From Leptospira ilyithenensis (lineage in GTDB: Bacteria > Spirochaetota > Leptospiria > Leptospirales > Leptospiraceae), in NCBI RefSeq assembly GCF_004771005.1, contig NZ_RQHV01000007.1, positions 62,001-126,000 on the forward strand: a stretch of 64,000 nucleotides of DNA, written 5' to 3'. Each line of letters begins with the position of its first letter. Position 1 is the first letter of the stretch. Below are positions 1 to 10,279 of the stretch, piece after piece. A program made the position numbers and the translations under genes. The notes beneath the pieces are model-generated. The model saw nothing but the letters and a program-made list of their open reading frames with translations. It made no database searches and was not told the DNA's origin.

Positions 1-2591
1 GGGACGGAATCGAGAGAAAATACAAAGAGATCACTCCTATTGTCAAAGAAAGAGCCGACTTCGAATTGCAAACTATCCGTAACATGCATTTTGCGGGATA
101 TTTTTTAATCGTTCAGGATTATATCAATTTTGCAAGGCAGACCGGAATTCCGGTAGGTCCGGGCCGGGGATCAGCTGCAGGTTCCATCATCGCTTACGCA
201 CTTGGGATCACAAATGTGGATCCTATTCGTTACAATTTACTATTCGAGAGATTTTTAAATCCGGATAGAAAGGATATGCCCGATATCGATACGGATTTCT
301 GCGTAGAGAGAAGAGAAGAAGTTATCAATTATATCAAACAAAAATACGGGGAAGACCGTGTAGGCCAGATCATTACTTTCGGTTCTCTTGCAGCGAAAGC
401 CGCGATCAAAGACGTCGCCCGGGTATTCAATGTTCCTTTCTCGGAAGTAAATGAGATGAGTAAACTTTTCCCCAAAAAACTGGGGATTACCATCCAGGAA
501 GCGGTCGATACTTCGAAAGATTTAAAAGATCTGGCTGAGAAAACAGATCTTAACAAAAAAGTATTTTCCATCGCCCAGAGACTTGAGGGTAACTATCGTC
601 AGGTGGGAAGACATGCGGCGGGTGTTGTGATTTCGCCTGTACCTCTGGAAGAAATTGTTCCTCTTTCTACGGTCAGCGAAGCGGGCAAAGACGGCAGATC
701 GATCGTTACCCAATACGACAAAAACATGTCGGAACAGGTGGGTCTTATCAAGATGGACATTTTAGGTTTAAAAAACCTAACAACCATTTACCACGCCACC
801 CAAATCATAGAAAGAAGACATGGAATCAAAGTCGATTTGGACAATATACCTTTGGATGATCCGGCTACGTTCAGTCTTTTGCGGAAAGCGAATGTCTTGG
901 GTATTTTCCAGTTGGACTCTTCCACCGGTATTCGCGACCTATTTGCAAAAGCGCAAGTTCAAAAATTTGAAGAGATTGCCGCCTTATTAGCATTATATCG
1001 ACCTGGTCCGATGGGATCGGGGATGTTGGATGATTATTTGGATCGTAAAAACGGCAAAATGAAGGTCGTATTCCCTCATGAAAGCCTTGCCGATGTGTTA
1101 TCCGAAACTTACGGAGTCATCGTATACCAAGAGCAGGTGATGGGGATTTCCAGAATCATGGGTGGATTTTCCGTCGGAGATTCGGATGTTCTTCGTAAGG
1201 CGATGGCAAAGAAGGACAAGTCCAAGCTCCCTGCGTTAAAGGAAAAATTTGTAGCGGGTGCCGCAGAGAAAAAAATCAATTCCAAACTAGCCGTAGAACT
1301 TTTCGAAACCTTGGAAAAATTCGGTGAATACGGATTCAATAAATCCCACTCGGTTGCTTATGCATTTGTTACTTATCAAACTGCTTATTTAAAAGCAAAT
1401 TACGCAATCGAATATATGACTGCGTTACTTTCCGGAGACCATTCCAAAACGACTGACGTTGTAAAATATATTAATAATGCTAAAGAGATGGGAATTCGCA
1501 TCCTCGGCCCGGATGTAAGAGAATCGGAAGTATCTTTCAAAATTACGGATGATAAAACGGTTCGTTTCGGGCTTTCTTCCATCAAAGGAGTGGGAGAGCT
1601 TGCTGCCGAGAATATTCTAACCAATAGACAAAAGTTAGGTGGATATGTTGCATTGGATGACTTTGCAAAGGATTTGGATACGAGACTTGCCAATAAAAAA
1701 GTTTTGGAAGCGCTCGCGCAAGGAGGAGGTTTCGATTCTTTCGGGTATTCCCGAAAATGTATTTTCGAATCTACGGATTCCATTCTTTCCTTTGCACAAA
1801 AAAAACAGGCCGAGGAAAAAGAGGGCCAGTTTTCATTATTCGGAGCAAGCACTCCTAATTCGGGCTTTGACTTAACCCTCCCGAAAAATGCCACCGAATG
1901 GGAGTTTGACGAAATTCTCAAAAGAGAAAAAGAAATCACTGGCCTTTATCTTTCCGGGCATCCTCTTGACAAGTTTACGGAACAATTAAAAAGCCTAAAA
2001 CCGATCACCATTGAAAGATTGGAGGACGTTCGTCCTAAGTCTAAAGTGGAAATTGCTGGCGTACTGTCCAAAAAACAAATCAAACTCACTAAGAAGAAAG
2101 AAGAGTTCATCAATTTTGTGATCGAAGATCAAACCGGCGAGATCGAATGTGTCGCTTTTCCCAGAACATACGCCGACTTTAAACCTCTCTTTATCGATGA
2201 CAAAACCCTTTTTATCAAAGGTATTTTGGAACGGGTGGATATGGAAGAGTCGGAACTCAAAGGCCAGATCATTGTCAATCGGGTAGAAGAACTCAATTTG
2301 ATCACTATCGAAAAAAAGATGGAAAAAACGCTCCATCTAACGATTGATATGGGAGAAGAAAAAAACAGAGAAATCATACTTCGGTTGCAGTCTATTTTTA
2401 CCGAACATAGGGGAGACTCCTCCGTGTTCTTTCACCTGGTGGGTCTCGCTGGAAATGAAAAAAAAGTAATTCGGGCGCACGATCATTTCTCCATTGAAAT
2501 TACGGACGATTTGATGAATGTCTTATCGGAAATACTAGGCAAAGGCACAGTTCGTTATACCATCGGGGAAGAAGTGAGAGCTTTTGGTTGA
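1..2591 (+). CDS. dnaE: DNA polymerase III subunit alpha, 5'-truncated by the window edge
   Basis: Catalytic subunit of the replicative DNA polymerase (C-family). The reading frame is open from base 3, so the gene starts outside the window; the TTG at 66 is internal. Visible: the nucleotide-binding stretch GPGRGSAAGS, two catalytic aspartates in PDIDTDF (279-299), a third likely carboxylate in KMDILGL, a helix-hairpin-helix stretch (SIKGVGELAAENIL) and an OB-fold region near the end (KSKVEIAGVLSKK). The N-terminal PHP domain is not in view. The stop overlaps a TTG that can start the next gene. Family assignment is certain. Confidence 0.97.
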   Translation, partial: DGIERKYKEITPIVKERADFELQTIRNMHFAGYFLIVQDYINFARQTGIPVGPGRGSAAGSIIAYALGITNVDPIRYNLLFERFLNPDRKDMPDIDTDFCVERREEVINYIKQKYGEDRVGQIITFGSLAAKAAIKDVARVFNVPFSEVNEMSKLFPKKLGITIQEAVDTSKDLKDLAEKTDLNKKVFSIAQRLEGNYRQVGRHAAGVVISPVPLEEIVPLSTVSEAGKDGRSIVTQYDKNMSEQVGLIKMDILGLKNLTTIYHATQIIERRHGIKVDLDNIPLDDPATFSLLRKANVLGIFQLDSSTGIRDLFAKAQVQKFEEIAALLALYRPGPMGSGMLDDYLDRKNGKMKVVFPHESLADVLSETYGVIVYQEQVMGISRIMGGFSVGDSDVLRKAMAKKDKSKLPALKEKFVAGAAEKKINSKLAVELFETLEKFGEYGFNKSHSVAYAFVTYQTAYLKANYAIEYMTALLSGDHSKTTDVVKYINNAKEMGIRILGPDVRESEVSFKITDDKTVRFGLSSIKGVGELAAENILTNRQKLGGYVALDDFAKDLDTRLANKKVLEALAQGGGFDSFGYSRKCIFESTDSILSFAQKKQAEEKEGQFSLFGASTPNSGFDLTLPKNATEWEFDEILKREKEITGLYLSGHPLDKFTEQLKSLKPITIERLEDVRPKSKVEIAGVLSKKQIKLTKKKEEFINFVIEDQTGEIECVAFPRTYADFKPLFIDDKTLFIKGILERVDMEESELKGQIIVNRVEELNLITIEKKMEKTLHLTIDMGEEKNREIILRLQSIFTEHRGDSSVFFHLVGLAGNEKKVIRAHDHFSIEITDDLMNVLSEILGKGTVRYTIGEEVRAFG

Positions 2592-3715
2592 ATATGGATC
2601 TGAAAGAAGCGATCGGCTTTTTATGGTTAGGTGCTGGAGGGATTTTTTGCATTGTTTGGTCGATCGCATTCTTAGTTAAATTGGAAGAGAGTCCTTCTCT
2701 TCGGTTTCGGTGGGCGTTTGTTCTTTTCTCAACGGGTTTATGGCTCGTCTCCGGAGCTTTTTTCTTTTCCGAATTATACGTTTTGTTTCCCGGGATTACT
2801 TTATTTCATATTCCTTTTGTTTTAGCAACGGCACCTGTTCTTTACGAATATTTTGTTCTGCTCGTGGTAGACAAAAAACCGAAACTAACTTTATTCTTAT
2901 ATCTTCCTGCGGTATTTTCCGTTTTTCTATTGGTTCCTTTTTATCTAAAATCTACTGAAGAACAGATTTTATTTTTTTCTTCTACTCCTTCCTCCGGTTA
3001 TCAGGTTTTGGTTTTATCTCTCAATCTTGCAATCAAATTGGGCATACTATTGTCAGCAGGTTTGTTTCTTTATAAGTATATACTACCATTTATTAGTTGG
3101 GGAATGTTTTTGAAAAAAGGAGGAAGGCTCACTCTTATCTTTTTTCTACTGGTCTGTTTGGATCTTTTGTTAGGAACATCCGGGTTTTTATTTAAGATTT
3201 CTTTCTTGCGGGAACTAAGTGCACTTTTGCTTCCTTTTTTGATGTTCTTTTATTTTATCGCCCGCGAAGTTTGGAAACCCTTTATCTTCCAAGTCAAAGA
3301 AGAAATCAAACGATCCAAATACGAAAAATCAAAATTAGTCAATTTGAATATTGAATCTATCAAAGATGAAATACAAAGATTGATGTCGGAAGAACGGATC
3401 TATTGCGATGAAGATTTAAATCTGACACGATTTTCCGAGCTGGTAGGTATCCGTCCTCAGCAGATGTCCGAACTACTCAATATTCATTTTGAGAAAAGTT
3501 TTTTTCATTTTATCAATGACTATCGCATCGCCGAGGCTAAGAAGATTTTACTCGAAGATCCCAAACGATCCGTTCTCTCCATCGCAGATTCGGTCGGATT
3601 CAATTCCAAATCCACGTTCAATCGCGCTTTTTTGGAAAAAGAGGGAAAAACTCCCACCGAATTCAAAGAAAAGAGTGCGAAAGAATTCTCTAAGACAAAA
3701 AGAAAGGTATCATAG
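2588..3715 (+). CDS. AraC-family transcriptional regulator with N-terminal membrane domain
   Basis: About 375 residues. The first ~215 residues contain roughly seven hydrophobic segments with short loops, and the last ~110 form a double helix-turn-helix of AraC type (the RIAEAKKILLEDP helix, then SIADSVGFNSKSTFNRAF). This is a membrane sensor fused directly to a DNA-binding domain; the ligand is unknown. I place the start at TTG 2588, overlapping the dnaE stop by 4 bases, because a weak GAGAG lies 7 bases upstream. ATG 2594 is the alternative and changes only two residues. It follows dnaE on the same strand, so it may be cotranscribed with it. Confidence 0.88.
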   Translation: MNMDLKEAIGFLWLGAGGIFCIVWSIAFLVKLEESPSLRFRWAFVLFSTGLWLVSGAFFFSELYVLFPGITLFHIPFVLATAPVLYEYFVLLVVDKKPKLTLFLYLPAVFSVFLLVPFYLKSTEEQILFFSSTPSSGYQVLVLSLNLAIKLGILLSAGLFLYKYILPFISWGMFLKKGGRLTLIFFLLVCLDLLLGTSGFLFKISFLRELSALLLPFLMFFYFIAREVWKPFIFQVKEEIKRSKYEKSKLVNLNIESIKDEIQRLMSEERIYCDEDLNLTRFSELVGIRPQQMSELLNIHFEKSFFHFINDYRIAEAKKILLEDPKRSVLSIADSVGFNSKSTFNRAFLEKEGKTPTEFKEKSAKEFSKTKRKVS

Positions 3716-3785
3716 AATTCTCTAGGACGATTTCCAAATCGTGATCTGTTATGATAGGAACCCACTCAGATAGGAGACAGGTTCC

Positions 3786-5681
3786 ATGCAAAATCTTTTA
3801 GAGTTTTATTTAGGTCTCAAAAAAAAATACCCGAATAAGCCGGCCTTTGCTACAAAACAAGCCGACAAAACATTTCTTTCCAAATCATATTCCGAACTGA
3901 TAGATGACGCCTATAGTTTCAGCGAGGGTTTGGATAATATAGAGCCCGGAGACAGGATCGCTTTATTTGCTGACAACTGTTATGCTTGGATGGTCACGAG
4001 CATTGGAATTTGTTTCTCGGGCGCTGCCGATGTACCCAGAGCTTCTGATGTTACGGAACAAGACATAGAATACATTCTCAATCATTCCGAATCTAAAATT
4101 CTGGTTGTGGAAAATGCAAACGTATTGAAAAAAATTCTCCAAGTTGAATCCAAACTTACTTCTCTCAAAGAGATCATTGTATTGGATGAGTCCGGTTTGG
4201 AGTCAGGTTCGGTCAAATCAAGTAAATTCAAATTACAAAACTTTATCGATGTGATTGAGAAAGGAAAAATCGCAAAATCAAAATCCCCTAAAGCATTGGA
4301 AGAGAGGTTGAGTCGGATCAAGGGAAACGATCTTTTCACTTTGATTTATACTTCAGGAACAACGGGCGCTCCCAAAGGTGTAATGCTTAGCCACTCAAAT
4401 ATACTTTCTCAAGTGGATTATATGCCTATCAATTTGGAAGAGGATGATCGGGCACTTTCCATTTTGCCCGTTTGGCATATCTTTGAAAGGATATTTGAAA
4501 TCTTCAGTATGGCCAACGGAGCTTGCACTTATTATACGAGTGTTCGTTCCTTGAAAGAAGACTTGGCAATTGTGAAACCTACATTTATGGCATCCGCACC
4601 CAGGTTGTGGGAAAGTATTTACGGAGGTATCCAGGGAAATATTTTAAAAGCTTCTACCACTAAAAAATTATTTTTCTCCATAGCTACGAACCTTGCTAGA
4701 ACTCATTTTCGGACTCTACAGGTTTTGAAAGGAAGAGATCTGCGACTCGTATCAAAACCGTTTTTTCGGAAGGTATTTGATTTTATCTCCAGTCTTTTTT
4801 TGTTTTTGGTTTCTTTGGTTCCTTATCTTATATTCGATTCCATTGTATTATCTAAGATTCGTAAGGCGACTGGCGGCAATCTAAGAGGCTCGGTTTCGGG
4901 CGGAGGGGCTTTGCCGTTTCATGTGGATGAGTTTTTCAATACGATAGGAATCCCTGTTCTGGAAGGTTACGGAATGACGGAAACTTCTCCTGTGATTGCA
5001 GTGAGAACACAGGACAATCTGGTCGCAGGAACAGTTGGTCCTCTCTACGGAGGTACTGAGATCCGGTTAGTAGATTGGAAGACGGGTGAAGTGTTTTTGG
5101 ACACTACCTTGGGCCTTATCGAATATGGTAGAAAGGGAGAGATCCATGTAAACGGTCCTCAAGTGATGCAGGGTTATTTCAAAAACCCGGAGGCTACTTC
5201 CAAAGTTTTAAAAGACGGTTGGATGAATACGGGGGATTTAGGAATTTTTACGGCAAACGACTGTTTGAAAATCGTAGGCAGAACCAAGGAAACCATCGTA
5301 CTTTTGGGCGGAGAAAATGTGGAGCCTGTTCCTATCGAAGCAAAACTTCTGGAATCCGAATTTATCGACCAATGTATGGTAGTCGGACAAGATCGTAAAT
5401 TTTTATCAGCACTGATTGTTCCCAACATACAGGCATTATCTGAGTATGGAACGGATCTATCTCAAATTGCCAAAACGACAAAGGTAAAGGAAAAGATAGA
5501 AAACGAAGTTAAAACCAAGATCAATGCGGGGGAAGGATTCAAATCTTTTGAAAGAGTAGTGGAGATTGCAGTTCTATCCAAACCATTTGAAGTAGGGGAC
5601 GAACTTACCGCCAAACTTTCCTTAAAGAGACATGTGATTACCGAAAAGTATGCAGAAAACATAGAAGAGATGTACAAATAA
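3786..5681 (+). CDS. Long-chain fatty acid--CoA ligase (AMP-forming)
   Basis: A 631-residue ANL-superfamily enzyme that activates a fatty acid to acyl-CoA through an acyl-AMP intermediate. Visible signatures are the P-loop-like YTSGTTGAPKGVMLSH near residue 195, GYGMTETSP near 400, WMNTGDLG near 480 and the C-terminal lysine region AKLSLKRHV. Length and a hydrophobic insert around residues 325-355 fit the FadD15/FAA group, which is membrane-associated. The start is ATG 3786, preceded by AGGAG. A strong hairpin terminator follows. Leptospires use long-chain fatty acids as main carbon source, so this is probably a core catabolic or lipid-building enzyme. Confidence 0.93.
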   Translation: MQNLLEFYLGLKKKYPNKPAFATKQADKTFLSKSYSELIDDAYSFSEGLDNIEPGDRIALFADNCYAWMVTSIGICFSGAADVPRASDVTEQDIEYILNHSESKILVVENANVLKKILQVESKLTSLKEIIVLDESGLESGSVKSSKFKLQNFIDVIEKGKIAKSKSPKALEERLSRIKGNDLFTLIYTSGTTGAPKGVMLSHSNILSQVDYMPINLEEDDRALSILPVWHIFERIFEIFSMANGACTYYTSVRSLKEDLAIVKPTFMASAPRLWESIYGGIQGNILKASTTKKLFFSIATNLARTHFRTLQVLKGRDLRLVSKPFFRKVFDFISSLFLFLVSLVPYLIFDSIVLSKIRKATGGNLRGSVSGGGALPFHVDEFFNTIGIPVLEGYGMTETSPVIAVRTQDNLVAGTVGPLYGGTEIRLVDWKTGEVFLDTTLGLIEYGRKGEIHVNGPQVMQGYFKNPEATSKVLKDGWMNTGDLGIFTANDCLKIVGRTKETIVLLGGENVEPVPIEAKLLESEFIDQCMVVGQDRKFLSALIVPNIQALSEYGTDLSQIAKTTKVKEKIENEVKTKINAGEGFKSFERVVEIAVLSKPFEVGDELTAKLSLKRHVITEKYAENIEEMYK

Positions 5682-5713
5682 TACTTTATTTTCTTTAGAT
5701 CCGGTTCCTTCCC

Positions 5714-5741
5714 GCGGGGAAGTTCTCCCCGCAAAATTTTT
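5714..5741 (+). terminator. Rho-independent terminator after the acyl-CoA ligase gene
   Basis: A 7-bp perfect stem (GCGGGGA / TCCCCGC) with a 5-base loop, followed after AAAA by a run of five T. It lies 32 bases after the ligase stop and just before the convergent peptidase gene. The T-run is on the plus-strand side only. Confidence 0.8.
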
Positions 5742-5757
5742 GGTCTGCGGTCTTTGC

Positions 5758-6702
5758 TCAGTTTCCGGAAGCGATCCTGGTTACATTCACGCTAAAAGTT
5801 CTTTCCGATTTTTGGTTGGAAAAGTCGGAAGCGATGACCTTGATGATGTTTTCCCCCGTTTTTAAATTCAAGACTCCTACCAGGTAACGATCTTTGAAGT
5901 AAAGGTCATCAAAGCTAAGCCCATTTGCAGTTTTCCATTTTCCTTTATCGAAATGAATGGAGTCGAAAGATGTTTTGCCCATCGGTTCTCCGTTGAAGAT
6001 ATATTCGATATTTCGAATTCCCCTGCGTTGGCTGTTTTTCACTCCCCCGTCAAACACGCTGACCGTCAGTGGAAATGCTTTGGAAACATTGATATTGTCT
6101 CCATCATTGATATTTGTATAGGTTTCTCCTACGTGGATAAAGAGATTTGCAATTTGAGGCAACATTGTATCTTCTTGCGGAGGAAGGTATGCCAAAGGGT
6201 CGAGTAAGGTTTTTCCGAAATCCTTGCCCAAAACAAAATGCAAATGCCCCCCCGTGGAATGACCCGTATTTCCGGAAGAGCCGATCACTTCCCCGGCTCC
6301 TATTTCTATTTTGTTTCGGATATTTTCGTGACGAGAGCCTGCTAGGTGATAATAGCCGCTGATATAACCGTCTTTGTGCGCCACCCAAAGAATATTTCCC
6401 GAACCTCTCTCTTCTTCGAATGGATTGTCTTCTCCGTAACGGGAGTAGAGAACATAGCCGTTTTCCAGACTATGCACAGGTTGAAAGACGGAGGAGATAT
6501 CCAATCCGTTATGAAAATGGTCTTTTCGGGATTCCCCAAAGCTACTTGTGATCAGGGAAGGAAGATCCAAACCCTGGATCGGCCACTGAAATTCGGGTTT
6601 CCCAACCGTTTGCGAATGAAGTGTTATAAAAAGTAAAGAAAACGGTATTAAAAATAAAAGAAAACTTGCCAGAAGGGCAATCTTTCGAAGACTTCTTTTC
6701 AT
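5758..6702 (-). CDS. Exported M23-family (LytM-like) zinc metallopeptidase
   Basis: 314 residues. A basic start and a hydrophobic helix at about 8-27 form a signal peptide or membrane anchor. The catalytic domain follows at about 45-175, with all expected zinc ligands: HNGLD (His and Asp) and GGHLHF (His pair); the loop [10 protein letters not shown] is also typical. A C-terminal part of ~130 residues is beta-rich and unassigned. Enzymes of this family cut peptidoglycan cross-bridges in the periplasm, or act as inactive activators of amidases; the complete ligand set argues for activity. It diverges from the sigma-factor gene with a 45-base gap. Confidence 0.92.
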   Translation of the reverse strand: MKRSLRKIALLASFLLFLIPFSLLFITLHSQTVGKPEFQWPIQGLDLPSLITSSFGESRKDHFHNGLDISSVFQPVHSLENGYVLYSRYGEDNPFEEERGSGNILWVAHKDGYISGYYHLAGSRHENIRNKIEIGAGEVIGSSGNTGHSTGGHLHFVLGKDFGKTLLDPLAYLPPQEDTMLPQIANLFIHVGETYTNINDGDNINVSKAFPLTVSVFDGGVKNSQRRGIRNIEYIFNGEPMGKTSFDSIHFDKGKWKTANGLSFDDLYFKDRYLVGVLNLKTGENIIKVIASDFSNQKSERTFSVNVTRIASGN

Positions 6703-6747
6703 ATTTATGAAACTATTCCGATCGGGTTCAAATCAGGAAAGAAGATA

Positions 6748-7665
6748 ATGCCAGCTGTTGCATATTCGAATGAAGAAATCCTAGACATTGTAAAAAAAAG
6801 CGGAACAGGGGAAGAGGCCGCACTTCGGAAATTTTTTGACATTTTTTCCCAAGATATATATAACTTCCCGATCCGGGTTTTTCATCTTTCGGAAGATGAT
6901 GCCTCCGATTATTATATATATGCGTTCGAGAGGCTCAAAACCGGAAAGAGATTCCAAAGTTTCGTCGGCAAATCCAGTTTCAAAACTTGGTTTTTTTCCG
7001 TATTAAGAAACCTTCTCATTGATTGGCAAAGAACCAAACGGGAATTAAAGATCCATTCCTTGGGAAAGGTCAATAAAGACGGGAAAGAGTATAACACGAT
7101 CGAAGACGAACCTGATACCCGCGCAGAGCAGCAAACGCAAGCGATCGACATTTCCGAAAAATTTCAAGTCGCACTTCAGGAAGTGAAAATAGAAAGTAGG
7201 GTTGTATTCAAACTCTCTTTTATTTATTACCTTCACCTAACAGAAGAAGAGGTGAATTACATCTCGGAAAAGGCAAATATCAGTACTGTAGATTTGCAAA
7301 TAGAGATCATGGCCTTACGGGAGAATCTTTCTGACAAAGAAGAGGACAACCTTCGCAATGAAGACAAAATCACTTCATTATATTTAAATATACTTGATTT
7401 AAAGGAACAAAAGAAGACAAAAGCAACTGGTGATTCGATTGAAGCGGCTCATTTGCGGGATCGGATAGATCACTCACTAAAAAAGAAATACGAGCAAAGA
7501 CGAAAATTGATCGAAAAAAAGCAAAAAGGGCATTTCCTAGTACGTACTCCTTATCGCGAAATATCCCGCATTTTAGGGATATCCGAGGGTGGAGTCAGTG
7601 TGACTTTACTTCGAGTGGTGGAAAAATTTCAGAAAAATTTTCGAGATTTCAGTGAAGAAAATTGA
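6748..7665 (+). CDS. ECF-type RNA polymerase sigma factor with long central linker
   Basis: 305 residues. The sigma region 2 signature is at about residues 20-95 ([20 protein letters not shown], the helix that opens and reads the -10). A sigma region 4 helix-turn-helix is at the C-terminus ([20 protein letters not shown]). Ordinary ECF sigmas are near 180-200 residues; here about 150 charged residues, partly coiled-coil-like, separate the two DNA-binding parts. First gene of a tight four-gene operon with a CHAT protease. The start ATG 6748 has a GGAAAGAAG ribosome site. It probably redirects transcription in answer to the partner proteins (inference). Confidence 0.85.
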   Translation: MPAVAYSNEEILDIVKKSGTGEEAALRKFFDIFSQDIYNFPIRVFHLSEDDASDYYIYAFERLKTGKRFQSFVGKSSFKTWFFSVLRNLLIDWQRTKRELKIHSLGKVNKDGKEYNTIEDEPDTRAEQQTQAIDISEKFQVALQEVKIESRVVFKLSFIYYLHLTEEEVNYISEKANISTVDLQIEIMALRENLSDKEEDNLRNEDKITSLYLNILDLKEQKKTKATGDSIEAAHLRDRIDHSLKKKYEQRRKLIEKKQKGHFLVRTPYREISRILGISEGGVSVTLLRVVEKFQKNFRDFSEEN

Positions 7666-7708
7666 AAAAATTCGTCTCCTTATTAGGATTCTTAGTTGAG
7701 GTGGGACA

Positions 7709-8446
7709 ATGGAAGTTTCGGATTCAGATAAAGCGCACGACGATTCGCAATTAATCAAGCAATTGTTTGTGGAAGGCAAAGACATCTCCTCAGATCTGCT
7801 TTTGTCCTCAGAAGAAAATTTTGCAGAATATGTATCATTAGAAGAGACTTTAGTAGGATTATTCGGCGACTTATCCCTGCATTTCAAAGAGGATAGCTTT
7901 GCTAGCTTTCGGGAAAAATTGGATTTGGCAAAAGCCGAATTCTCTCTCGGATCTGGTGCAGGAAACGAGTTGCCGGAGTTCTTAAAACACTATACTGATG
8001 AAAATCTGGTGCAACCGCAGAGGAAGGATAGTTTGATTCTTCGTCTTTCCAGCAAAGGCATCCAAATCATAGACAGTCTGCTTGAAACGATACAGATTCG
8101 AGAGTCACTTGTTATGACTCCCAGCTTACGTGCGTCAGCGGAAGCAACTTCTCCGGACACGAATTCCGTCGTTTTCGAAGAAACCACCACTCAAAATCAA
8201 AGGTTTTATTATCAGATCGTCAAAGAAACCCCGGAAGAAATCTATTTGAGCGTAAAAGCCGAAACAAACGGAGAAGGTCCGTTCCATCAGGTGAATCTGA
8301 AAAAAGACGGTAGATTCATTCTCTCGAGCAAAATCTCCCAAGAAGGAACTGCTAGTTTTTCCGGACTCAAACCTGGAAATTACAGTATTGAGTTTCTCGC
8401 CATTGGACGCTCAAAATCATTTGACTTGTCCGTTCTAGTTGGCTAG
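7709..8446 (+). CDS. Uncharacterised soluble protein between sigma factor and CHAT protease
   Basis: 245 residues, with no membrane segment or signal peptide. The N-terminal ~75 residues are acidic and helical. A middle stretch (SLLETIQIRESL, then an Ala/Ser/Thr-rich linker at ~135-160) leads to a C-terminal ~80-residue beta-rich domain ending in SFSGLKPGNYSIEF, typical of transthyretin-like or PEGA-like beta sandwiches. I do not recognise a family. Its place between an ECF sigma and a caspase-like protease makes it a candidate anti-sigma factor or protease substrate, with the flexible linker as a possible cleavage site; this is inference from context only. GAGGTGGG precedes ATG 7709. Confidence 0.75.
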   Translation: MEVSDSDKAHDDSQLIKQLFVEGKDISSDLLLSSEENFAEYVSLEETLVGLFGDLSLHFKEDSFASFREKLDLAKAEFSLGSGAGNELPEFLKHYTDENLVQPQRKDSLILRLSSKGIQIIDSLLETIQIRESLVMTPSLRASAEATSPDTNSVVFEETTTQNQRFYYQIVKETPEEIYLSVKAETNGEGPFHQVNLKKDGRFILSSKISQEGTASFSGLKPGNYSIEFLAIGRSKSFDLSVLVG

Positions 8447-8458
8447 TCTTTCGGAGAG

Positions 8459-10279
8459 ATGCTTTCTCTCATCATCGACCGAGTCGGAAATGTAAATATA
8501 TTCAATGTTCTGGAAGGAAATATTCCGGGCGAAGAATCTCATATTCAATCCACCATCGACGATGATCTTATTTTAGAATATATCAGCGAAGTCGACAGCC
8601 TAGTACGTGTTTCTCAGGCAGTACTTAACAACCAAAACCAAGTAGTCAATGCGGATGTTCTTCATGACCTTCGGATTTTGGGAGAAACCTTCTACCAACA
8701 GTTTTTTCCGGAAAGCATCGTTCAAAAACTCAAAAGCACATCCCAAAAAAGCATTCATTTCAATATAGATCCGGCTTTGGCGCTCATTCCTTGGGAACTT
8801 TTGCATGATGGGAATTCCTTTCTGTCGGATCGTTTTCGGATCGGCAAGACGATCCGAGGGGGACTTCATCTTTCTCCCCAAAGATCCAACGAAAAAATCA
8901 AAATGTTGATCATTGCCGATCCCACGGAGGATTTGCCGGGAGCTCAAAAAGAGGGGGAAGTTTTATTTTCTATCCTGAGCCAAAAAGTCCCCGCCCACCT
9001 TCTGGAATTGGAATTTATCGGGGGAAGACAGGTCACCAAACTCAAGTTACTTTCTCTCATCAAAGACAAACATGTGATTCATTATTCGGGGCACTTGCAT
9101 TTTTCAGATGATTCTTTGGAAAACGGATGGTTGCTTTCCGACGGTAAAATACTGAAAGCACGTGAAATCAAATCCACAGGGATCAATACTGATATAGTAT
9201 TTTCAAACTCTTGTATGTCGGCAAAGATGGCGGGCAAAAAACTCAATACAGATATTTTGAATCAATACGCGGGGGCATTTTTAACTGCAGGAATCAAAAC
9301 CTTTATCGGAACCAATTGGGAAATTTTGGACAACGAAAGAACGATTGATTTTACGATTCGGTTTTATACTTTTTTATTCACTGAAAAATCCGTGGGAGAG
9401 TCTTTGTTTTTGGCAAAAGAATTTGCCAGAAGGAATTACCATTCCAACGATTTGACGTGGGCCAATTATGCGTTATACGGCAATCCCGACTTTTTATTGA
9501 TCACGCAGCCAAGAACCAGCTTGCCTGCTCAGAAAATTTTGAATCCTACACTTGTATTCGAATTTTATCCTTCTCCGATAGCACTTGCTTATTCCAAATT
9601 TTTATCTCTTCAGAAAACCGCAACTCCTCAGATCGATCTTTTGAAATCTTTGGTATTTATCTTTGAAAGTTTTTCCAAAGTGCTAGGTATGATCGTATTC
9701 AGCGATCATAGATTTCATTCCATGGACAAGGCGATCCCAAATAACCCGGATGATGCGGTTAGCATTCGCAAATGGTGGGAATTGGTTTATAGTTGTATTT
9801 GGGATTTTCAGAAATTGAAAATTTCCACGTTTATGGAATCCGTTTCGGATACTTTGAATGCGCAAAAAGACACCATATTCAAAATCATCGGTTGGATGGA
9901 GTCTTGGGAAGAAAAGCAGATTCCTAAAGACGATTTGGAATCTTATCTCATTATCTTTCAATTTTTCCAAGAGAATTTGATGTTGGAATTTTCGGAACTG
10001 GAAAAAATAAATATACTTTTGGTTTCAGAAAGCAACCAACATCATTATTTTTTCAAAGGAACCAAACCTACCTATGCACTCATCAATGCACCCGGTGTGA
10101 AAGACCGAACGATCGATCAACAGTTGATCAATTATCGGGGCAGCTTGGTCTTATTTCATGATAAGAAAAAAACCGCCATTCCCTATCTTACTTATTTCAA
10201 AGAAAAAAAAGAAACAGGTGATTTGGAATTGGTATTTAGCGGACTGGAGACTTTTAAAATGGAAACATTCCCCGGTTGA
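8459..10279 (+). CDS. CHAT-domain (caspase-like) cysteine protease
   Basis: 606 residues, cytoplasmic. The CHAT domain spans about residues 70-345. The predicted catalytic dyad is intact: His212 in HYSGH and Cys252 in SNSCMS, with the usual downstream motifs (TAGIKTFIGTNW, WANYALYGNPD). The C-terminal ~250 residues are helical and unassigned and lack clear TPRs. CHAT proteases are separase/caspase relatives; known ones cleave partner proteins such as gasdermins or Csx30. It lies 12 bases after the middle gene and overlaps the next by 4 bases, so it is one transcript with the sigma factor. The start ATG 8459 has GGAG only two bases upstream, an unusually short spacing. Confidence 0.9.
   Translation: MLSLIIDRVGNVNIFNVLEGNIPGEESHIQSTIDDDLILEYISEVDSLVRVSQAVLNNQNQVVNADVLHDLRILGETFYQQFFPESIVQKLKSTSQKSIHFNIDPALALIPWELLHDGNSFLSDRFRIGKTIRGGLHLSPQRSNEKIKMLIIADPTEDLPGAQKEGEVLFSILSQKVPAHLLELEFIGGRQVTKLKLLSLIKDKHVIHYSGHLHFSDDSLENGWLLSDGKILKAREIKSTGINTDIVFSNSCMSAKMAGKKLNTDILNQYAGAFLTAGIKTFIGTNWEILDNERTIDFTIRFYTFLFTEKSVGESLFLAKEFARRNYHSNDLTWANYALYGNPDFLLITQPRTSLPAQKILNPTLVFEFYPSPIALAYSKFLSLQKTATPQIDLLKSLVFIFESFSKVLGMIVFSDHRFHSMDKAIPNNPDDAVSIRKWWELVYSCIWDFQKLKISTFMESVSDTLNAQKDTIFKIIGWMESWEEKQIPKDDLESYLIIFQFFQENLMLEFSELEKINILLVSESNQHHYFFKGTKPTYALINAPGVKDRTIDQQLINYRGSLVLFHDKKKTAIPYLTYFKEKKETGDLELVFSGLETFKMETFPG

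Noticed and set aside
1400..1939. A 179-codon antisense frame in dnaE
   Set aside because: The sense strand encodes conserved polymerase sequence throughout.
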